NCBI RefSeq assembly: GCF_900091465.1 | Contig: NZ_FMHV01000002.1 | Span: 6,758,001-6,822,000 of the forward strand | Direction: 5' to 3' | Origin: Micromonospora rhizosphaerae | GTDB taxonomy: Bacteria > Actinomycetota > Actinomycetes > Mycobacteriales > Micromonosporaceae | Length of the DNA: 64,000 nt | Part shown: positions 26,531-37,828 of the stretch, one piece after another | How the letters are laid out: every line of letters starts with the position of its first letter | How positions within the stretch are numbered: position 1 is the first letter of the stretch | Translations under genes and position numbers: made by a program | Notes under the pieces: generated by a model | What the model saw: the letters and a program-made list of their open reading frames with translations, nothing else | The model's database searches: none | Told to the model about the DNA's origin: nothing

Positions 26531-27283
26531 ATGCAGGAGGACGCCTCGCCCTTTTTCATCGGGCCGCACCGATTCGACGCGGACGACGACCGTAACCGTC
26601 CGGCGCTCGACCGGCGGTACGCGCTGGTCCCGGAGCCCGGCGAGCGGGTGCTGGGCCAGCACCGGCTCCGGGTGGCCGGTCACCTGCTCGGCCCCACCGA
26701 GACCGCTCGCAGCTGGACCCTCCCCGCGCCGGCGACTGTCACCGTCACCGACCGGCGGATCGCCTACGTCTGCGCCGGGTCCGAGCTGGCTCTGGTCTCC
26801 GGGCGGGACGGCCCGACCGACGCCCGGCACCGGCGCCCGGTCCGGCCGTCCCGCCTGGTCAGCGGGCAGATCCGCTGGCAGTGGCCATCCCGTCTCGAGC
26901 TGCCGCCCGCCGCATCGGCCGACGCCGCGGAGCTGCTGATCGTCTGCGACGCACTGCGGACCATCCGGCAACCGGCGCTCGCCCTCGGTGGCCCGGCCGG
27001 GCTGGTCACCGAGCTGGCCCGGCAGGTACGCCGGGCGGTGGCCGCGTTCCGGCTGGTGCACCCGGAGCTGGTGGACCTCTCTCCGCCCGAGCGGGACGAG
27101 CTGGCCACCCGGGTCGGCTCGGCGCCCTTCCCAGAGCCGGGCCGGGTCACCCTGCCCGGCTACCTGCCGGTCGAGTTCCTCTCCCGCGACGACTACTACC
27201 GCCCGAAGGCCGACCCGGCAGGCCCCCGCCCGGCATTCCCGGCCCGCCCGAGCGCCCGGGACCACCCCGGCTCCGCCTGCTGA
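26531..27283 (+). CDS. Hypothetical protein
   Basis: A 250-residue soluble protein that I do not recognise. It has no signal peptide or membrane helix; the N-terminal third contains a Tyr/Val-rich strand region (ATVTVTDRRIAYVCAGSELAL) reminiscent of a PH-like or phosphopeptide-binding barrel, and the centre is a long helix (LVTELARQVRRAVAAFRLVH). GGGAGG precedes the ATG by eight bases. It follows the two-component operon in the same direction but with its own 73-bp gap. Confidence 0.6.
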   Translation: MQEDASPFFIGPHRFDADDDRNRPALDRRYALVPEPGERVLGQHRLRVAGHLLGPTETARSWTLPAPATVTVTDRRIAYVCAGSELALVSGRDGPTDARHRRPVRPSRLVSGQIRWQWPSRLELPPAASADAAELLIVCDALRTIRQPALALGGPAGLVTELARQVRRAVAAFRLVHPELVDLSPPERDELATRVGSAPFPEPGRVTLPGYLPVEFLSRDDYYRPKADPAGPRPAFPARPSARDHPGSAC

Positions 27284-27290
27284 CACCCGG

Positions 27291-28226
27291 TCAGCTGGCC
27301 AGACTCAGGGTGTCACCGGGGCGGGTGCGGGCGCGGAGACGACGCAGCATCCGGGCGTCGGTGAACCCGACTGCGCGGGCGGCCGCCGCCACGGTGGCGC
27401 CGTGCCCGATCAGGTGCTCGGCCCGTTCCACCCGGAGCAGCTGCTGGTAGCCGAGCGGGGTCAGCCCGGTGGCCTGCCGGAACAGCCGGGTCAGGGTCCG
27501 CTCGGCCACCCCGCAGGCGGCGGCCAGGTCGGCCAGCGGCAGCGGCTCCGAGTAGCGCGCGTCGATGAGGTCCTGCGCGCGGTGCACCGCGTCGGAGAGG
27601 TGCGAGCGGTGCCGCATCATCGCGCTGGCCTGCTGCTCGTGGCCGTTGCGCCGGGCGTACACGACCAGGGTGCGAGCGATCCGGGCGGCCGCCGACGGGC
27701 CGTGCCGGGTGGCCACCAGGTGCAGCGCCACGTCGATGCCGCTGGCGATGCCGGCGGAGGTGACCACCCGGTCGTCGACCACGTAGAGCACGTCCCGGAC
27801 CACCCGCGCCGCCCGGTGCCGCCGGGCCAGCTCGTCCTGCACCTCGTGATGGGTGGTGCAGCGCCGCCCGTCCAGCAGGCCGGCGCGGCCGAGCGCGAAG
27901 GCGCCCGCGCAGACGCTCGCCACGGTGCCGCCGGCCGCGTGATGGTCGGCCAGCCGCCGCAGGTCGTCCGGGCCGACCGGCCCCGCCGGGCCGTGCGCGC
28001 TGGGCCGCCATCCGGGTACGACCACCAGGTCGCCGCGGTCCAGTTCCGGCCACTCGGTGTCGGCCCGGAGGGACACTCCCTGCACGGTCGGCACCTCGTC
28101 GGCCTCGGCGACGTAGTGCAGCCGGTAGTCGTACCCGATGTCGGCGGCGGTGGAGAAGACCTGGGCCGGCCCGGCGAGGTCCAGCAGGTGCACCTGCGGG
28201 ACCAGCAGGAAGACGACCCGGGGCAT
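27291..28226 (-). CDS. GlxA family (DJ-1/PfpI plus AraC) transcriptional regulator
   Basis: A 311-residue regulator. Residues 1 to about 190 are a DJ-1/PfpI-type amidotransferase-like domain (LLVPQVHLLDLAGPAQVF, VASVCAGAFALGRAGLL with the elbow Cys); the C-terminal 110 residues carry two AraC-type helix-turn-helix motifs (LADLAAACGVAERTLTRLFRQ, TVAAAARAVGFTDARMLRR). The gene begins 4 bp after the isochorismatase-fold gene and is surely cotranscribed with it, so it may regulate that enzyme's operon. Confidence 0.88.
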   Translation of the reverse strand: MPRVVFLLVPQVHLLDLAGPAQVFSTAADIGYDYRLHYVAEADEVPTVQGVSLRADTEWPELDRGDLVVVPGWRPSAHGPAGPVGPDDLRRLADHHAAGGTVASVCAGAFALGRAGLLDGRRCTTHHEVQDELARRHRAARVVRDVLYVVDDRVVTSAGIASGIDVALHLVATRHGPSAAARIARTLVVYARRNGHEQQASAMMRHRSHLSDAVHRAQDLIDARYSEPLPLADLAAACGVAERTLTRLFRQATGLTPLGYQQLLRVERAEHLIGHGATVAAAARAVGFTDARMLRRLRARTRPGDTLSLAS

Positions 28227-28230
28227 CGGC

Positions 28231-28833
28231 TCAGACCCCGGCCGGGACGGCGTTGGTCACCTCGGCGACGGTACGGATGGTGGCGAACCGGCCGGACAGG
28301 GCGTACTCGGTCCGGGCGATCATCTCCTCGTTCGACAGCGTGCGCGGGTCGGCGAGGATCTCCTCCAGCGAGGCGTCCGCCGGCACGTCCCGGTGCGGGA
28401 TGGGGAAGGTGACGGTGGCGTCGGTCACGAAGGTCATCTCGTAGCCGAGGTCGCAGCCCACCCGGGTGGTGGTCTCCACGCACTGCTCGGTGCGGATCCC
28501 GCACACCGCGACCTCGCGAATCCCGGCCAGGGTGAGCAGCTGCTGCAGGTTGGTGGTGGTGAAGGCGTTGTGCGACGTCTTGACGAGTGTCGGCTCGCCC
28601 TCGACGGGTGCCAGGCCCTCGATCAGCCGGACGTGGCCACGGGCCGGGTCGAAGAGGCCGCCGGTGCCGGCCTCGGCGTGCAGGACCCAGACGACCAGGT
28701 CGCCGCGGCGCCGGGCGGCGTCGACCAGCCGGTTGACCTGGCCGACGATGTCCGGCTGCGAGGCGTACGCCCAGATCGGGCGCTGACGGAAGGACTCCTG
28801 GACGTCGATGACGACGAGTGCTGCTCTGTTCAT
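28231..28833 (-). CDS. Cysteine hydrolase, isochorismatase family
   Basis: A 200-residue isochorismatase-fold hydrolase. The catalytic triad is visible: Asp in VVIDVQESF, Lys in LVKTSHNAF and Cys in GIRTEQCVETT. Such enzymes hydrolyse amides or ethers (nicotinamidase, ureidoacrylate and related substrates); the specific substrate is not clear. The ATG follows CAGGAT by seven bases, fitting a near-leaderless message. It is the first gene of an operon with the GlxA regulator. Confidence 0.87.
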   Translation of the reverse strand: MNRAALVVIDVQESFRQRPIWAYASQPDIVGQVNRLVDAARRRGDLVVWVLHAEAGTGGLFDPARGHVRLIEGLAPVEGEPTLVKTSHNAFTTTNLQQLLTLAGIREVAVCGIRTEQCVETTTRVGCDLGYEMTFVTDATVTFPIPHRDVPADASLEEILADPRTLSNEEMIARTEYALSGRFATIRTVAEVTNAVPAGV

Positions 28834-28993
28834 GTGATCGATCCTGGCCGGGCGGGCGCCGGGGCGGCAGACACCATCATGCCCGGATGCGGAACGATCC
28901 GGTCACCGCACCGGCCTACGGCGGTCCGCCCTCGGGCACGTGACGGCGGCGGGCGTAGTCACCCTGGCCGCCCGCGGCGACCGGTCGGAACGG

Positions 28994-29743
28994 TCACGCG
29001 GCGGAGGCGCGGCGGCCGCGCCCGTCCAGCTCGGCGGCCTCCTCGGGAGTGGGGGCCGTGCCGCCGAGGTGCGTCGGCTGCCACCAGGCGTCGTCGGGGC
29101 CGGCCGGCCGCTCCGGGTACTCCCGCTGCGCCCGGTCCACCAGCGCGCTCAGCCGGATCTTCAGCTCGGCGGTCATGGTGGTGGCGTCCGGGTAGGCGGC
29201 CGGGTCCATCGGCTCGCCGACCAGGATCGTGATCGGCGTGTGTCGGCGGGTCAGGGTGCGTGGCCGGCCCTTGGTCCACAGCCGCTGGGTGCCCCACAGG
29301 GCGACCGGAAGCAGCGGCACGCCGGCCTCCTGCGCCATCCGGGCGGCGCCGTTCTTGAGCTCCTTGACCGTGAACGAGCGGCTGATCGTCGCCTCGGGGA
29401 AGACGCCGACCACCTCACCCCGCTTGAGCGCGCCCACCGCGCTGTTGTACGACGCCGCGCCAGCCCGGCGGTTGACCGGGATGTGCTTCATCCCGCGCAT
29501 CAGCGGGCCGGAGACCTTGTGCGCGAAGACCTCGTCCTTGGCCATGAAGCGGACCAGCCGCCGGGACTCGAGCGCGCTGTAGCCGCAGAAGATGAAGTCG
29601 AGGTAGCTGACGTGGTTGCTGGCCATCACCGCGCCGCCCGTGCGCGGCACGTGGTGGCTGCCCTCGACGGTCAGGCGCAGGTCGAGGACCCGGAACATCG
29701 TCTTGGCGGCGGCGATCACGGGCGGGTACACGAGCTCCGGCAT
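28994..29743 (-). CDS. 1-acyl-sn-glycerol-3-phosphate acyltransferase (PlsC type)
   Basis: A 249-residue acyltransferase making phosphatidic acid from lysophosphatidic acid at the membrane face. The catalytic HX4D motif is ASNHVSYLD, the substrate-binding motif is GVFPEATISRSF, and a PVNRRAG block lies between. The C-terminus is a Glu/Arg-rich tail. There is no ribosome binding site; TAAAGT lies exactly six bases before the ATG, so the message is probably leaderless. Confidence 0.9.
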   Translation of the reverse strand: MPELVYPPVIAAAKTMFRVLDLRLTVEGSHHVPRTGGAVMASNHVSYLDFIFCGYSALESRRLVRFMAKDEVFAHKVSGPLMRGMKHIPVNRRAGAASYNSAVGALKRGEVVGVFPEATISRSFTVKELKNGAARMAQEAGVPLLPVALWGTQRLWTKGRPRTLTRRHTPITILVGEPMDPAAYPDATTMTAELKIRLSALVDRAQREYPERPAGPDDAWWQPTHLGGTAPTPEEAAELDGRGRRASAA

Positions 29744-29755
29744 CCGGCAACTTTA
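29744..29755 (-). promoter_or_regulatory. -10 box of the leaderless plsC-type promoter
   Basis: On the minus strand TAAAGT (29755-29750) is followed by six bases and the ATG at 29743. Confidence 0.55.
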
Positions 29756-29872
29756 CCCCGCGTAGGTTACGGAACCGTAGGGGCGAGCGTTGCCGGTTGC
29801 CCGCCGGAGCCGACGTTCTGCCCGTGGCAGAGGGGGCTCGCGGCCGACCGGGGGAGCGGACAGGATGGCCGG

Positions 29873-30520
29873 ATGACGGAACGCGGCGTGCTGCTCTGGG
29901 TCCACGGCGGCGGTTGGCGGGGCCGCCACCACGAGGACGGCGCCGCGCTGGCCCCGCTCGGGCTTCGGGTGGTGCCCGCCACCTACCGCTTCGTCGACGA
30001 GGCGCACTGGCCGGCCCAGCTCGACGACGTACGGGCGGCGGCGCGGGCGGCCCGGGAGGCGGCGGGCGGATTGCCGCTGCTGGTCGGCGGTGACTCGGCC
30101 GGTGGCACGCTCGCCCTGCAGCTCGCCCTGCGCGGCGTGGACCGGCCGGGCGACGTGGCCGCCGGGCTGGCGTACTGGGCGCCGGTGGACCCGCTCGACG
30201 CGGACTGGCGGCGGCTGCGGGCCGACGACGACCCGTGGGCCGATCTGCTCGGGCACCCGCCGGCCGCCGGCGACCTGGCCACCGTCGATGCGACGGTCGC
30301 CGCACACCTCGGCAGCGGGGTGCCGGTGCTGCTGGTGCACGGCCGCGAGGACCGGTCAGTGCCGGCGAGCCAGTCGATCGCCCTGGCCGGCGCGCTGCTC
30401 GCCGCCGGGCACCCGGTGCACGCCTGGATCACCCACGGCGGGCACGCCCTCGACCTGGACCGCCCGGACATCCGGGCCGTGACCGCCGCGTTCCTGGACA
30501 CCGTCCTGCCGCCCGGCTGA
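29873..30520 (+). CDS. Alpha/beta hydrolase, esterase-like
   Basis: A 215-residue alpha/beta hydrolase of the carboxylesterase/HSL-like group. VLLWVHGGGWRG is the oxyanion-hole HGGGW motif, LLVGGDSAGGTLAL the nucleophile elbow, LLVHGREDRSVP carries the acid and THGGHALDL the histidine. CAGGAT ends six bases before the ATG and there is no ribosome binding site. It is divergent from the acyltransferase and followed by a VOC-family gene. Confidence 0.85.
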   Translation: MTERGVLLWVHGGGWRGRHHEDGAALAPLGLRVVPATYRFVDEAHWPAQLDDVRAAARAAREAAGGLPLLVGGDSAGGTLALQLALRGVDRPGDVAAGLAYWAPVDPLDADWRRLRADDDPWADLLGHPPAAGDLATVDATVAAHLGSGVPVLLVHGREDRSVPASQSIALAGALLAAGHPVHAWITHGGHALDLDRPDIRAVTAAFLDTVLPPG

Positions 30521-30526
30521 CCCGGC

Positions 30527-30538
30527 TACCGTCAGGGC
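30527..30538 (+). promoter_or_regulatory. -10 box of a leaderless promoter for the VOC gene
   Basis: TACCGT at 30527-30532, six bases, then ATG at 30539. It lies in the 18-bp gap after the hydrolase stop, giving the VOC gene its own promoter. Confidence 0.5.
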
Positions 30539-30928
30539 ATGCCCGACCTCGCCGCGATCGTCATCCACTGCCGCGACCCCTACCTGCTCGCGCCCTTCTG
30601 GAGCGCGGTCACCGGGCTGCCGATTGTCGAGGAGGATCAGGTGAAGCTCGCCGAGCGGTCGCTCGGGCCGGCAGAGGCGGTGCTGCTGCGCGACCCGTCG
30701 GGCCACCGGCCGGACCTCTGGATCAGCCCGGCGATCGACCTCCCGCTCCCCGGCCGGATCCACCTGGACCTGGTCGGCGACGCCGAGGAGCGAGCCGCCG
30801 TGCTGGAGGCCGGGGCGACGGTGGTCCGCGAGCTTCCCCGATGGACCGTGCTGGCCGATCCCGAGGGCAACGAGTTCTGCCTGCTCCCCGCCGCCGAGGT
30901 GCACGGGCCGCCGGTCCCCGGGCACTGA
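30539..30928 (+). CDS. VOC family (glyoxalase/bleomycin-resistance-like) protein
   Basis: A 129-residue vicinal-oxygen-chelate protein with two beta-alpha-beta-beta-beta halves: AIVIHCRDPYLLAPFWSAVTG at the start and IHLDLVGDAEERAAVLEAGAT in the second half, ending VLADPEGNEFCLLP with the metal-ligand Glu. Members act as dioxygenases, glyoxalases or resistance proteins; which applies here is unknown. Confidence 0.82.
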   Translation: MPDLAAIVIHCRDPYLLAPFWSAVTGLPIVEEDQVKLAERSLGPAEAVLLRDPSGHRPDLWISPAIDLPLPGRIHLDLVGDAEERAAVLEAGATVVRELPRWTVLADPEGNEFCLLPAAEVHGPPVPGH

Positions 30929-30932
30929 CGCG

Positions 30933-30970
30933 AGGCGCCGTCCCCGACGGGATGGTCGAGGGCGGCGCCT
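30933..30970. terminator. Hairpin between convergent genes
   Basis: AGGCGCCG at 30933-30940 pairs with CGGCGCCT at 30963-30970, with further partial pairing inside. It lies between the convergent VOC and debranching-enzyme genes. There is no U tract. Confidence 0.4.
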
Positions 30971-30980
30971 GCTCGTCGGG

Positions 30981-33038
30981 TCAGGCGGTCAGCTGGTGCA
31001 TGTCCAGCCGTCCCCGGGCGAAGGCGTCCACCCGCCCCCACCGGCCCGGGATATCCAGCACCTCGATCCGGCCCATGCCGATCGGCAGCCGCGGGTCGAC
31101 CGAGAGGTGCCCCTCGTGGGGCTCCAGGCCGAGCATCGTCCGGATCAGCAGCAGCGGGGTGCCGGTGGACCAGGCCTGGGGGCTGCACGCGGTCGGATAC
31201 TCCACCGGGAACCTGGTCAGCTCCCGGTCGTAGCCGCCGAACGCCTCCGGCAACCGCCCGTCGAAGAACCTGGCGGCGTCCAGGATGCCGTTGGCGATGG
31301 TGGCCGCCTCCTCGGCGAAGCCGTACCGCCGCAGGCCCCAGGCGATGAACGAGTTGTCGAACGGCCAGATCGTGCCGTTGTGGTAGCCGATCGGGTTGTA
31401 GCGGACCTCCCCCTCGGCCAACGTGCGCACGCCCCACCCGGAGAAGAGTCGGGGCCCGACCAGATGCTCGGCGATCTTCGCCGCCCGGTCGTGCTCCACG
31501 ATGCCGCTCCACAGCAGGTGACCGATGTTCGAGCTGAGCACGGCCAGCTGCCGGCCCTCCGCGTCCAGGGCCAGGGCGTAGTACTCCCCGTCCGCCACCC
31601 ACCAGTCCCGGTTGAACCGCTCCTTGAGCTGCGCCGCCTCCCGCTCCAGCTGGTCGGCGAAGGCCGGGTCGCCCCAGAACTCCCGAGCCATCCGGGCCGC
31701 CCGCATCTTCGCGTCGTAGGCGTACCCCTGCAGCTCGCAGGTGGCCCGGGGAAAGCCGGGCAGCCGACCGTCCCGGTAGTGGAGGGAATCCCAGGAGTCC
31801 TTCCAGCACTGGTTCTCCAGGCCGGTGTCGGTGTTACGCCGCTCGTACCAGATGTAGCCGTTGCCGACCAGGTCGGCGTAATCGTCCACCCACCTCAGCG
31901 CGGCCCGGCACTCCCGCTCCAACTCCTTGACCAGCGCGACGTCGCCGCTCCATTTCTCGTACTCGTCCAGCAGGATCACGAACAGCGGGGTGGCGTCCGC
32001 CGTGCCGTAGTACGGCGAGTGCGGCTGCTCCTCGAAGGCGGCCGTCTCGCCGTAGCGAAACTCGTGCAGGATCCGGCCCGGGTCCTCGTCCCGGAAGTCG
32101 TCGAACCGGGTGCCCTGCAACGCGGCCAGGATCCGCAGCGTCGTCTTGGACAGACTTGGCGCGAAGGGCAGCACCTGAAGGGAGGTGAGGATGCTGTCCC
32201 GGCCGAACATGGTCATAAACCAGGGCAGGCCGGCCGCCGGCAGCGTCTGGCCGCCCAGCGACAGCGGCGAGTAGCGGAGCGCGGCCAGGTCGATCAGGCT
32301 GCGCCGGTACGTGGATCCCAGCCAGGGGTGTTCGGTGTTCACCTTCGGCGCGTTCTTGACCCACTGCTCCAGGTCGTGCTGCAGGGCCTGCCGCTCGGGG
32401 CCGTGCCCCGTCAGTCCCATCCGCAGGTCCCGGCCACCCGGCCCGACCGCGATGGTCTGCACCTCGATGTCGGTGGCCCACTGCTCGTTCGGTTCCAGGT
32501 GGACGCTGTAGGCGAAGCCGTTCTTGTCGTACCGGGCGGTCGCTGACGAGGTGACGACCGTTTCTCGCCTGAAGTTGCCCCGCCGGTACCCCAGCCGGAG
32601 CCGGTCCGTCTCTGCCTCGGCGTAGATTTCCCCCTTCTTGTTCACGATCTCGTCCTTGACCTGGAACAGGTCGGCGAAGTCGGAGCCGGCGTCCATCCGG
32701 ATCTCCAGATCGACCGGCTTCTCGTCGTGGTTGAGAATGATCAGCTTCTCCCGGAAGCTGCCGCCCACCGCCCGCTCCCGGATGATCGACAGCTTCGCGT
32801 CGACGTAGTGCGTGGCCATCCCCGGCACCAGGAAGAACCGCGCCTCGTAGTACTGCAGGTCGTCGTAGGAGAGCGCGTTGAGCCGCTCACCGTTGACCGT
32901 CAGCACCCACTTGGACAGGAATCGGGTGTCGAGGGAGAAGAGCCCGGTCGGCTCGCTCGGGGTGGCCTCGAGGTCGCCGGTGTCCTCGGAGACCACGAAG
33001 GTGTTGCCGTCCAGGATCCGGATGTTGCTCCGAGGCAT
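30981..33038 (-). CDS. Amylo-alpha-1,6-glucosidase (glycogen debranching enzyme family)
   Basis: A 685-residue protein of the bacterial amylo-alpha-1,6-glucosidase family. The N-terminal beta domain (RILDGNTFVVSEDTGDLEA, GLFSLDTRFLSKWVL) is followed by an (alpha/alpha)6 barrel with AAGLPWFMTMFGRDSI, CWKDSWDSLHYRDG and YNPIGYHNGTIWPFDNSF, the usual active-site segments. It would remove alpha-1,6 branches of glycogen-like glucan. The ATG shares its A with the stop of the upstream SCP2-domain gene (TGATG), so the two are translationally coupled. Confidence 0.88.
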   Translation of the reverse strand: MPRSNIRILDGNTFVVSEDTGDLEATPSEPTGLFSLDTRFLSKWVLTVNGERLNALSYDDLQYYEARFFLVPGMATHYVDAKLSIIRERAVGGSFREKLIILNHDEKPVDLEIRMDAGSDFADLFQVKDEIVNKKGEIYAEAETDRLRLGYRRGNFRRETVVTSSATARYDKNGFAYSVHLEPNEQWATDIEVQTIAVGPGGRDLRMGLTGHGPERQALQHDLEQWVKNAPKVNTEHPWLGSTYRRSLIDLAALRYSPLSLGGQTLPAAGLPWFMTMFGRDSILTSLQVLPFAPSLSKTTLRILAALQGTRFDDFRDEDPGRILHEFRYGETAAFEEQPHSPYYGTADATPLFVILLDEYEKWSGDVALVKELERECRAALRWVDDYADLVGNGYIWYERRNTDTGLENQCWKDSWDSLHYRDGRLPGFPRATCELQGYAYDAKMRAARMAREFWGDPAFADQLEREAAQLKERFNRDWWVADGEYYALALDAEGRQLAVLSSNIGHLLWSGIVEHDRAAKIAEHLVGPRLFSGWGVRTLAEGEVRYNPIGYHNGTIWPFDNSFIAWGLRRYGFAEEAATIANGILDAARFFDGRLPEAFGGYDRELTRFPVEYPTACSPQAWSTGTPLLLIRTMLGLEPHEGHLSVDPRLPIGMGRIEVLDIPGRWGRVDAFARGRLDMHQLTA

Positions 33039-33409
33039 CAGCGGACCTCCCTCTGGAACACGCGCCGCGGACCTCGGGATTCCGGCGGACCGGGAAAGAC
33101 CCGTTCGAACTGCAGCACCAGGCGCAGGTTGCCCGAGACGGTCATGTCACCCCGCAGCATCGCGGCGATCGCGTTCTCCTCACCCGTGACCAGCTCGTCG
33201 AAGAGCCTCGGCGCGGTCCCCACGATCGTGTCGGCGCTCAGGTCCTCCTGCCTCACCTCGAGCTTGCCCCGGTCGATCCGCAGCAGCCAGTGGGTCGTCT
33301 GCGGCCCTTCGTGCAGATCAAAGCGCAGGGTTCCGGAGGTCTTCTCCAACCGGGGGTCGAATCCCCGCCGGTCCAGGTCCTCGAAGAATTTCGTGGTCGG
33401 CTCCGCCAT
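33038..33409 (-). CDS. SCP2-like domain protein
   Basis: A 123-residue single SCP2 (sterol carrier protein 2-like) domain: LRFDLHEGPQTTHWLLRIDRGKLEV, then TIVGTAPRLFDELVTGEENAIAAMLRGDMTVSGNL, the typical hydrophobic-ligand-binding core. GGGAGGAG lies before the ATG at 33409. Its stop overlaps the debranching enzyme's start; why a lipid-binding-type fold is coupled to a glucan enzyme is unclear. Confidence 0.8.
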   Translation of the reverse strand: MAEPTTKFFEDLDRRGFDPRLEKTSGTLRFDLHEGPQTTHWLLRIDRGKLEVRQEDLSADTIVGTAPRLFDELVTGEENAIAAMLRGDMTVSGNLRLVLQFERVFPGPPESRGPRRVFQREVR

Positions 33410-33564
33410 CCGGTCCACTCCTCCCGCGATGCGTGGCATTCGACGTCCGAGAAGGGGTCCCCATCGGGTACGACGTCAACCTCGCCCGGATCGGGTGAGT
33501 CGCCCGCCCGCGGGGTCGTACCCGGGCGATAGCCTGCGGGACGGCACCGGCGGTGGAGGCGATG

Positions 33565-34235
33565 ATGGCGCAGGGGGCACCGGAGGTCACCCGGGAGCGG
33601 GTGCTCGGCCACCGGGTCGCGGCGCACCAGCTGGACCGCCCCGGGCTGCGCCCCGCCGACCTCGACGTGCTGGATCTGGGCGTCCAGGACACGCCCTACG
33701 GTTCGGCCCGGCTGGCGCTGGCCGCCCGCGTGCCGGCCGCTGCCGGGCTCGACGACGACCGGTTGGAGCTGGTCTGGTCCATCCGTGGAGCGCCACACCT
33801 GCACCGCCGCGCCGAGTTGCCGGCGCTGGCCGCCGCCCTCTGGCCGTTGAGCGACGCCGACGCCGCCCGCCGGCTCCCCGGGCAGATCCGGGACGGGGCC
33901 AAGCTGGGGCTGGCCGAGCGACCGGCACCGACGCGCTGATCCTGGCCTACCTGCGGCTGCACGGCCCGGCCGGGGCGGCCGACGCGGCCGGCTTCCTCGG
34001 CACCACCGCCAGCGAGCTGCGCCGGGTCTGGCCGGCCGGGCTGGCCGAGGTCCGGGTGGACGGCCGATCGGCCTGGGTGGCGGAGGATCGGCTCGACGCG
34101 CTACGGCTGGACCTGACGATCACCCCGTTCGCCACCCTGCCCAAGCGGGTCAGCCGCGAGATCGACGCCGAGGCGGACCTGGTCCGCGCGGCGCGAGGCG
34201 GATCCGAGGTGCGAGTGCTGATCGAGACAGCCTGA
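33565..34235 (+). pseudogene. Winged-helix DNA glycosylase-like gene (AlkZ family), broken
   Basis: Frame one (33565-33939) matches the start of AlkZ/YcaQ-type winged-helix proteins: VLGHRVAAHQLDR, DVLDLGVQDTPYGSARLALAAR, LVWSIRGAPHLHRRAELPA. Frame two, from about 33915 to 34235, carries DALILAYLRLHGPAGAADAAGFLG and ends with a typical LTITPFATLPKRV tail. The frames do not join, and the stretches usually found between these blocks (about 100 residues in the middle and a segment before the tail) are missing. The gene has therefore lost sequence as well as frame. GGAGG precedes the ATG at 33565. Intact relatives unhook interstrand crosslinks. Confidence 0.75.
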
Positions 34236-34243
34236 GCGGAAAC

Positions 34244-34273
34244 GACGCCGGCCCCGCACGGGGAGCCGGCGTC
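34244..34273. terminator. Hairpin terminator between convergent genes
   Basis: GACGCCGGC (34244-34252) pairs with GCCGGCGTC (34265-34273), with CCC/GGG pairing inside. It separates the broken glycosylase gene from the convergent CBS gene. No U tract is seen. Confidence 0.6.
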
Positions 34274-34288
34274 ACCGCGGCGGACACG

Positions 34289-34705
34289 TCAGACGTTCGG
34301 TTCGTCGGCACTGATGTCCGCGAGCACCGACTGGGGTTCCCGTTCAACGGCGAGGTCGCCGAGCGAGACCAGCCCGACCAGGCGGCCGTCGTCCACCACC
34401 GGCAACCGGCGTACGGCGTACGTCCGCATCAGGTCGGCGGCAGCCACCGCGTCGTCGTACTGGCTCACGGTGACCACCCGCTTGCTGGTGATCTCGTTGA
34501 GCTTGGTGGACTTCGGGTCCTTGGCCTCGGCGACGCCCCGGACCGTGATGTCCCGGTCCGTGACGATGCCGGCCACCTTGTCGCCGTCGGTCACCACCAC
34601 GTCGCCGATGGCGCTGTCGCGCATCTCCTGCGCTGCGGCGGTGAGCGTGTCGTTGCCGTCCATCGTCACCAACCGGGTCGTCATGAACTCTCCGACCGTT
34701 GTCAT
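34289..34705 (-). CDS. CBS-domain pair protein
   Basis: A 138-residue protein made of two CBS domains (MTTRLVTMDGNDTLTAAAQEM with VAGIVTDRDITVRGV; VVTVSQYDDAVAAADLM with RRLPVVDDGRLVGLVSLGDLA). Such pairs bind adenine nucleotides and sense energy state; no attached effector domain is present. GAGGGGAG precedes the ATG. Confidence 0.88.
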   Translation of the reverse strand: MTTVGEFMTTRLVTMDGNDTLTAAAQEMRDSAIGDVVVTDGDKVAGIVTDRDITVRGVAEAKDPKSTKLNEITSKRVVTVSQYDDAVAAADLMRTYAVRRLPVVDDGRLVGLVSLGDLAVEREPQSVLADISADEPNV

Positions 34706-34835
34706 GGTGCTCCCCTCTCGGTGTCGGCACCGGCCGTCTACCCGCACGGCCCCGAGGGGTAACGCCGCCCGGGTCGCCGACGTCCACCGGTACGCCGACC
34801 TCGGCAACCGCATCCACCGATGGGCTCGGACCAGG

Positions 34836-35276
34836 TCAGCCGCGCGGGGCCATGCCGTAGACGCGCTCGACGTGCAACCGCAGCACCAGCCGCCGCTCGG
34901 CGACCATGGCGCGCCGGAAGTCGTCCCAGTCCGGGTGTTCACCCTGCACCGCACGGTAGAGCCCGACCAACTCCTCGACGGTCGCGTCGTCCGGCCGCTC
35001 GGCCACCGGGGTCAGTTCGGCCCGCGCCTCCGCCACCGCGTACGCCCAGCCGTCCTTGCTGCTGACCTGGAAGCTGGCGCGGGGATCGCGGCGCAGGTTG
35101 GCCGTCTTCGCCCGCCCGTCGGTGACCGACACCCGGATCAGGCTCCGCTCCCGGTCAAAGGAGTAGACCACATTGGACAGCTGCGGCCGGCCGTCCCGCT
35201 TGATGGTGGCCAGCACACCGAGCCACCGGCCGGCGATCAGGTCGGTCAGGGCCTGCTCGGTCTTCTCATCCGCCAT
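34836..35276 (-). CDS. PPOX class F420-dependent oxidoreductase
   Basis: A 146-residue split-barrel flavin/F420 protein: WLGVLATIKRDGRPQLSNVVYSF is the conserved strand pair, followed by KTANLRRDPRASFQV and an acidic helix (VEELVGLYRAVQGEHPDWDDFRRAM) ending in a variable strand. Members use F420H2, the deazaflavin found in actinobacteria. GGAGG lies before the ATG. Confidence 0.85.
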   Translation of the reverse strand: MADEKTEQALTDLIAGRWLGVLATIKRDGRPQLSNVVYSFDRERSLIRVSVTDGRAKTANLRRDPRASFQVSSKDGWAYAVAEARAELTPVAERPDDATVEELVGLYRAVQGEHPDWDDFRRAMVAERRLVLRLHVERVYGMAPRG

Positions 35277-35352
35277 GGCGTCCTCCGCGGTCGAGTGGTG
35301 GTTGCGGATTCCATCCCACCGCCGAGGCAGGCGACGGGCAGCGCGGCCGGGC

Positions 35353-37824
<2,472 letters not shown>

Positions 37825-37828
<4 letters not shown>

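Noticed and set aside
28834..28993. Additional small gene between the isochorismatase-type and acyltransferase genes
   Set aside because: No frame with a start, ribosome binding site or recognisable protein content.
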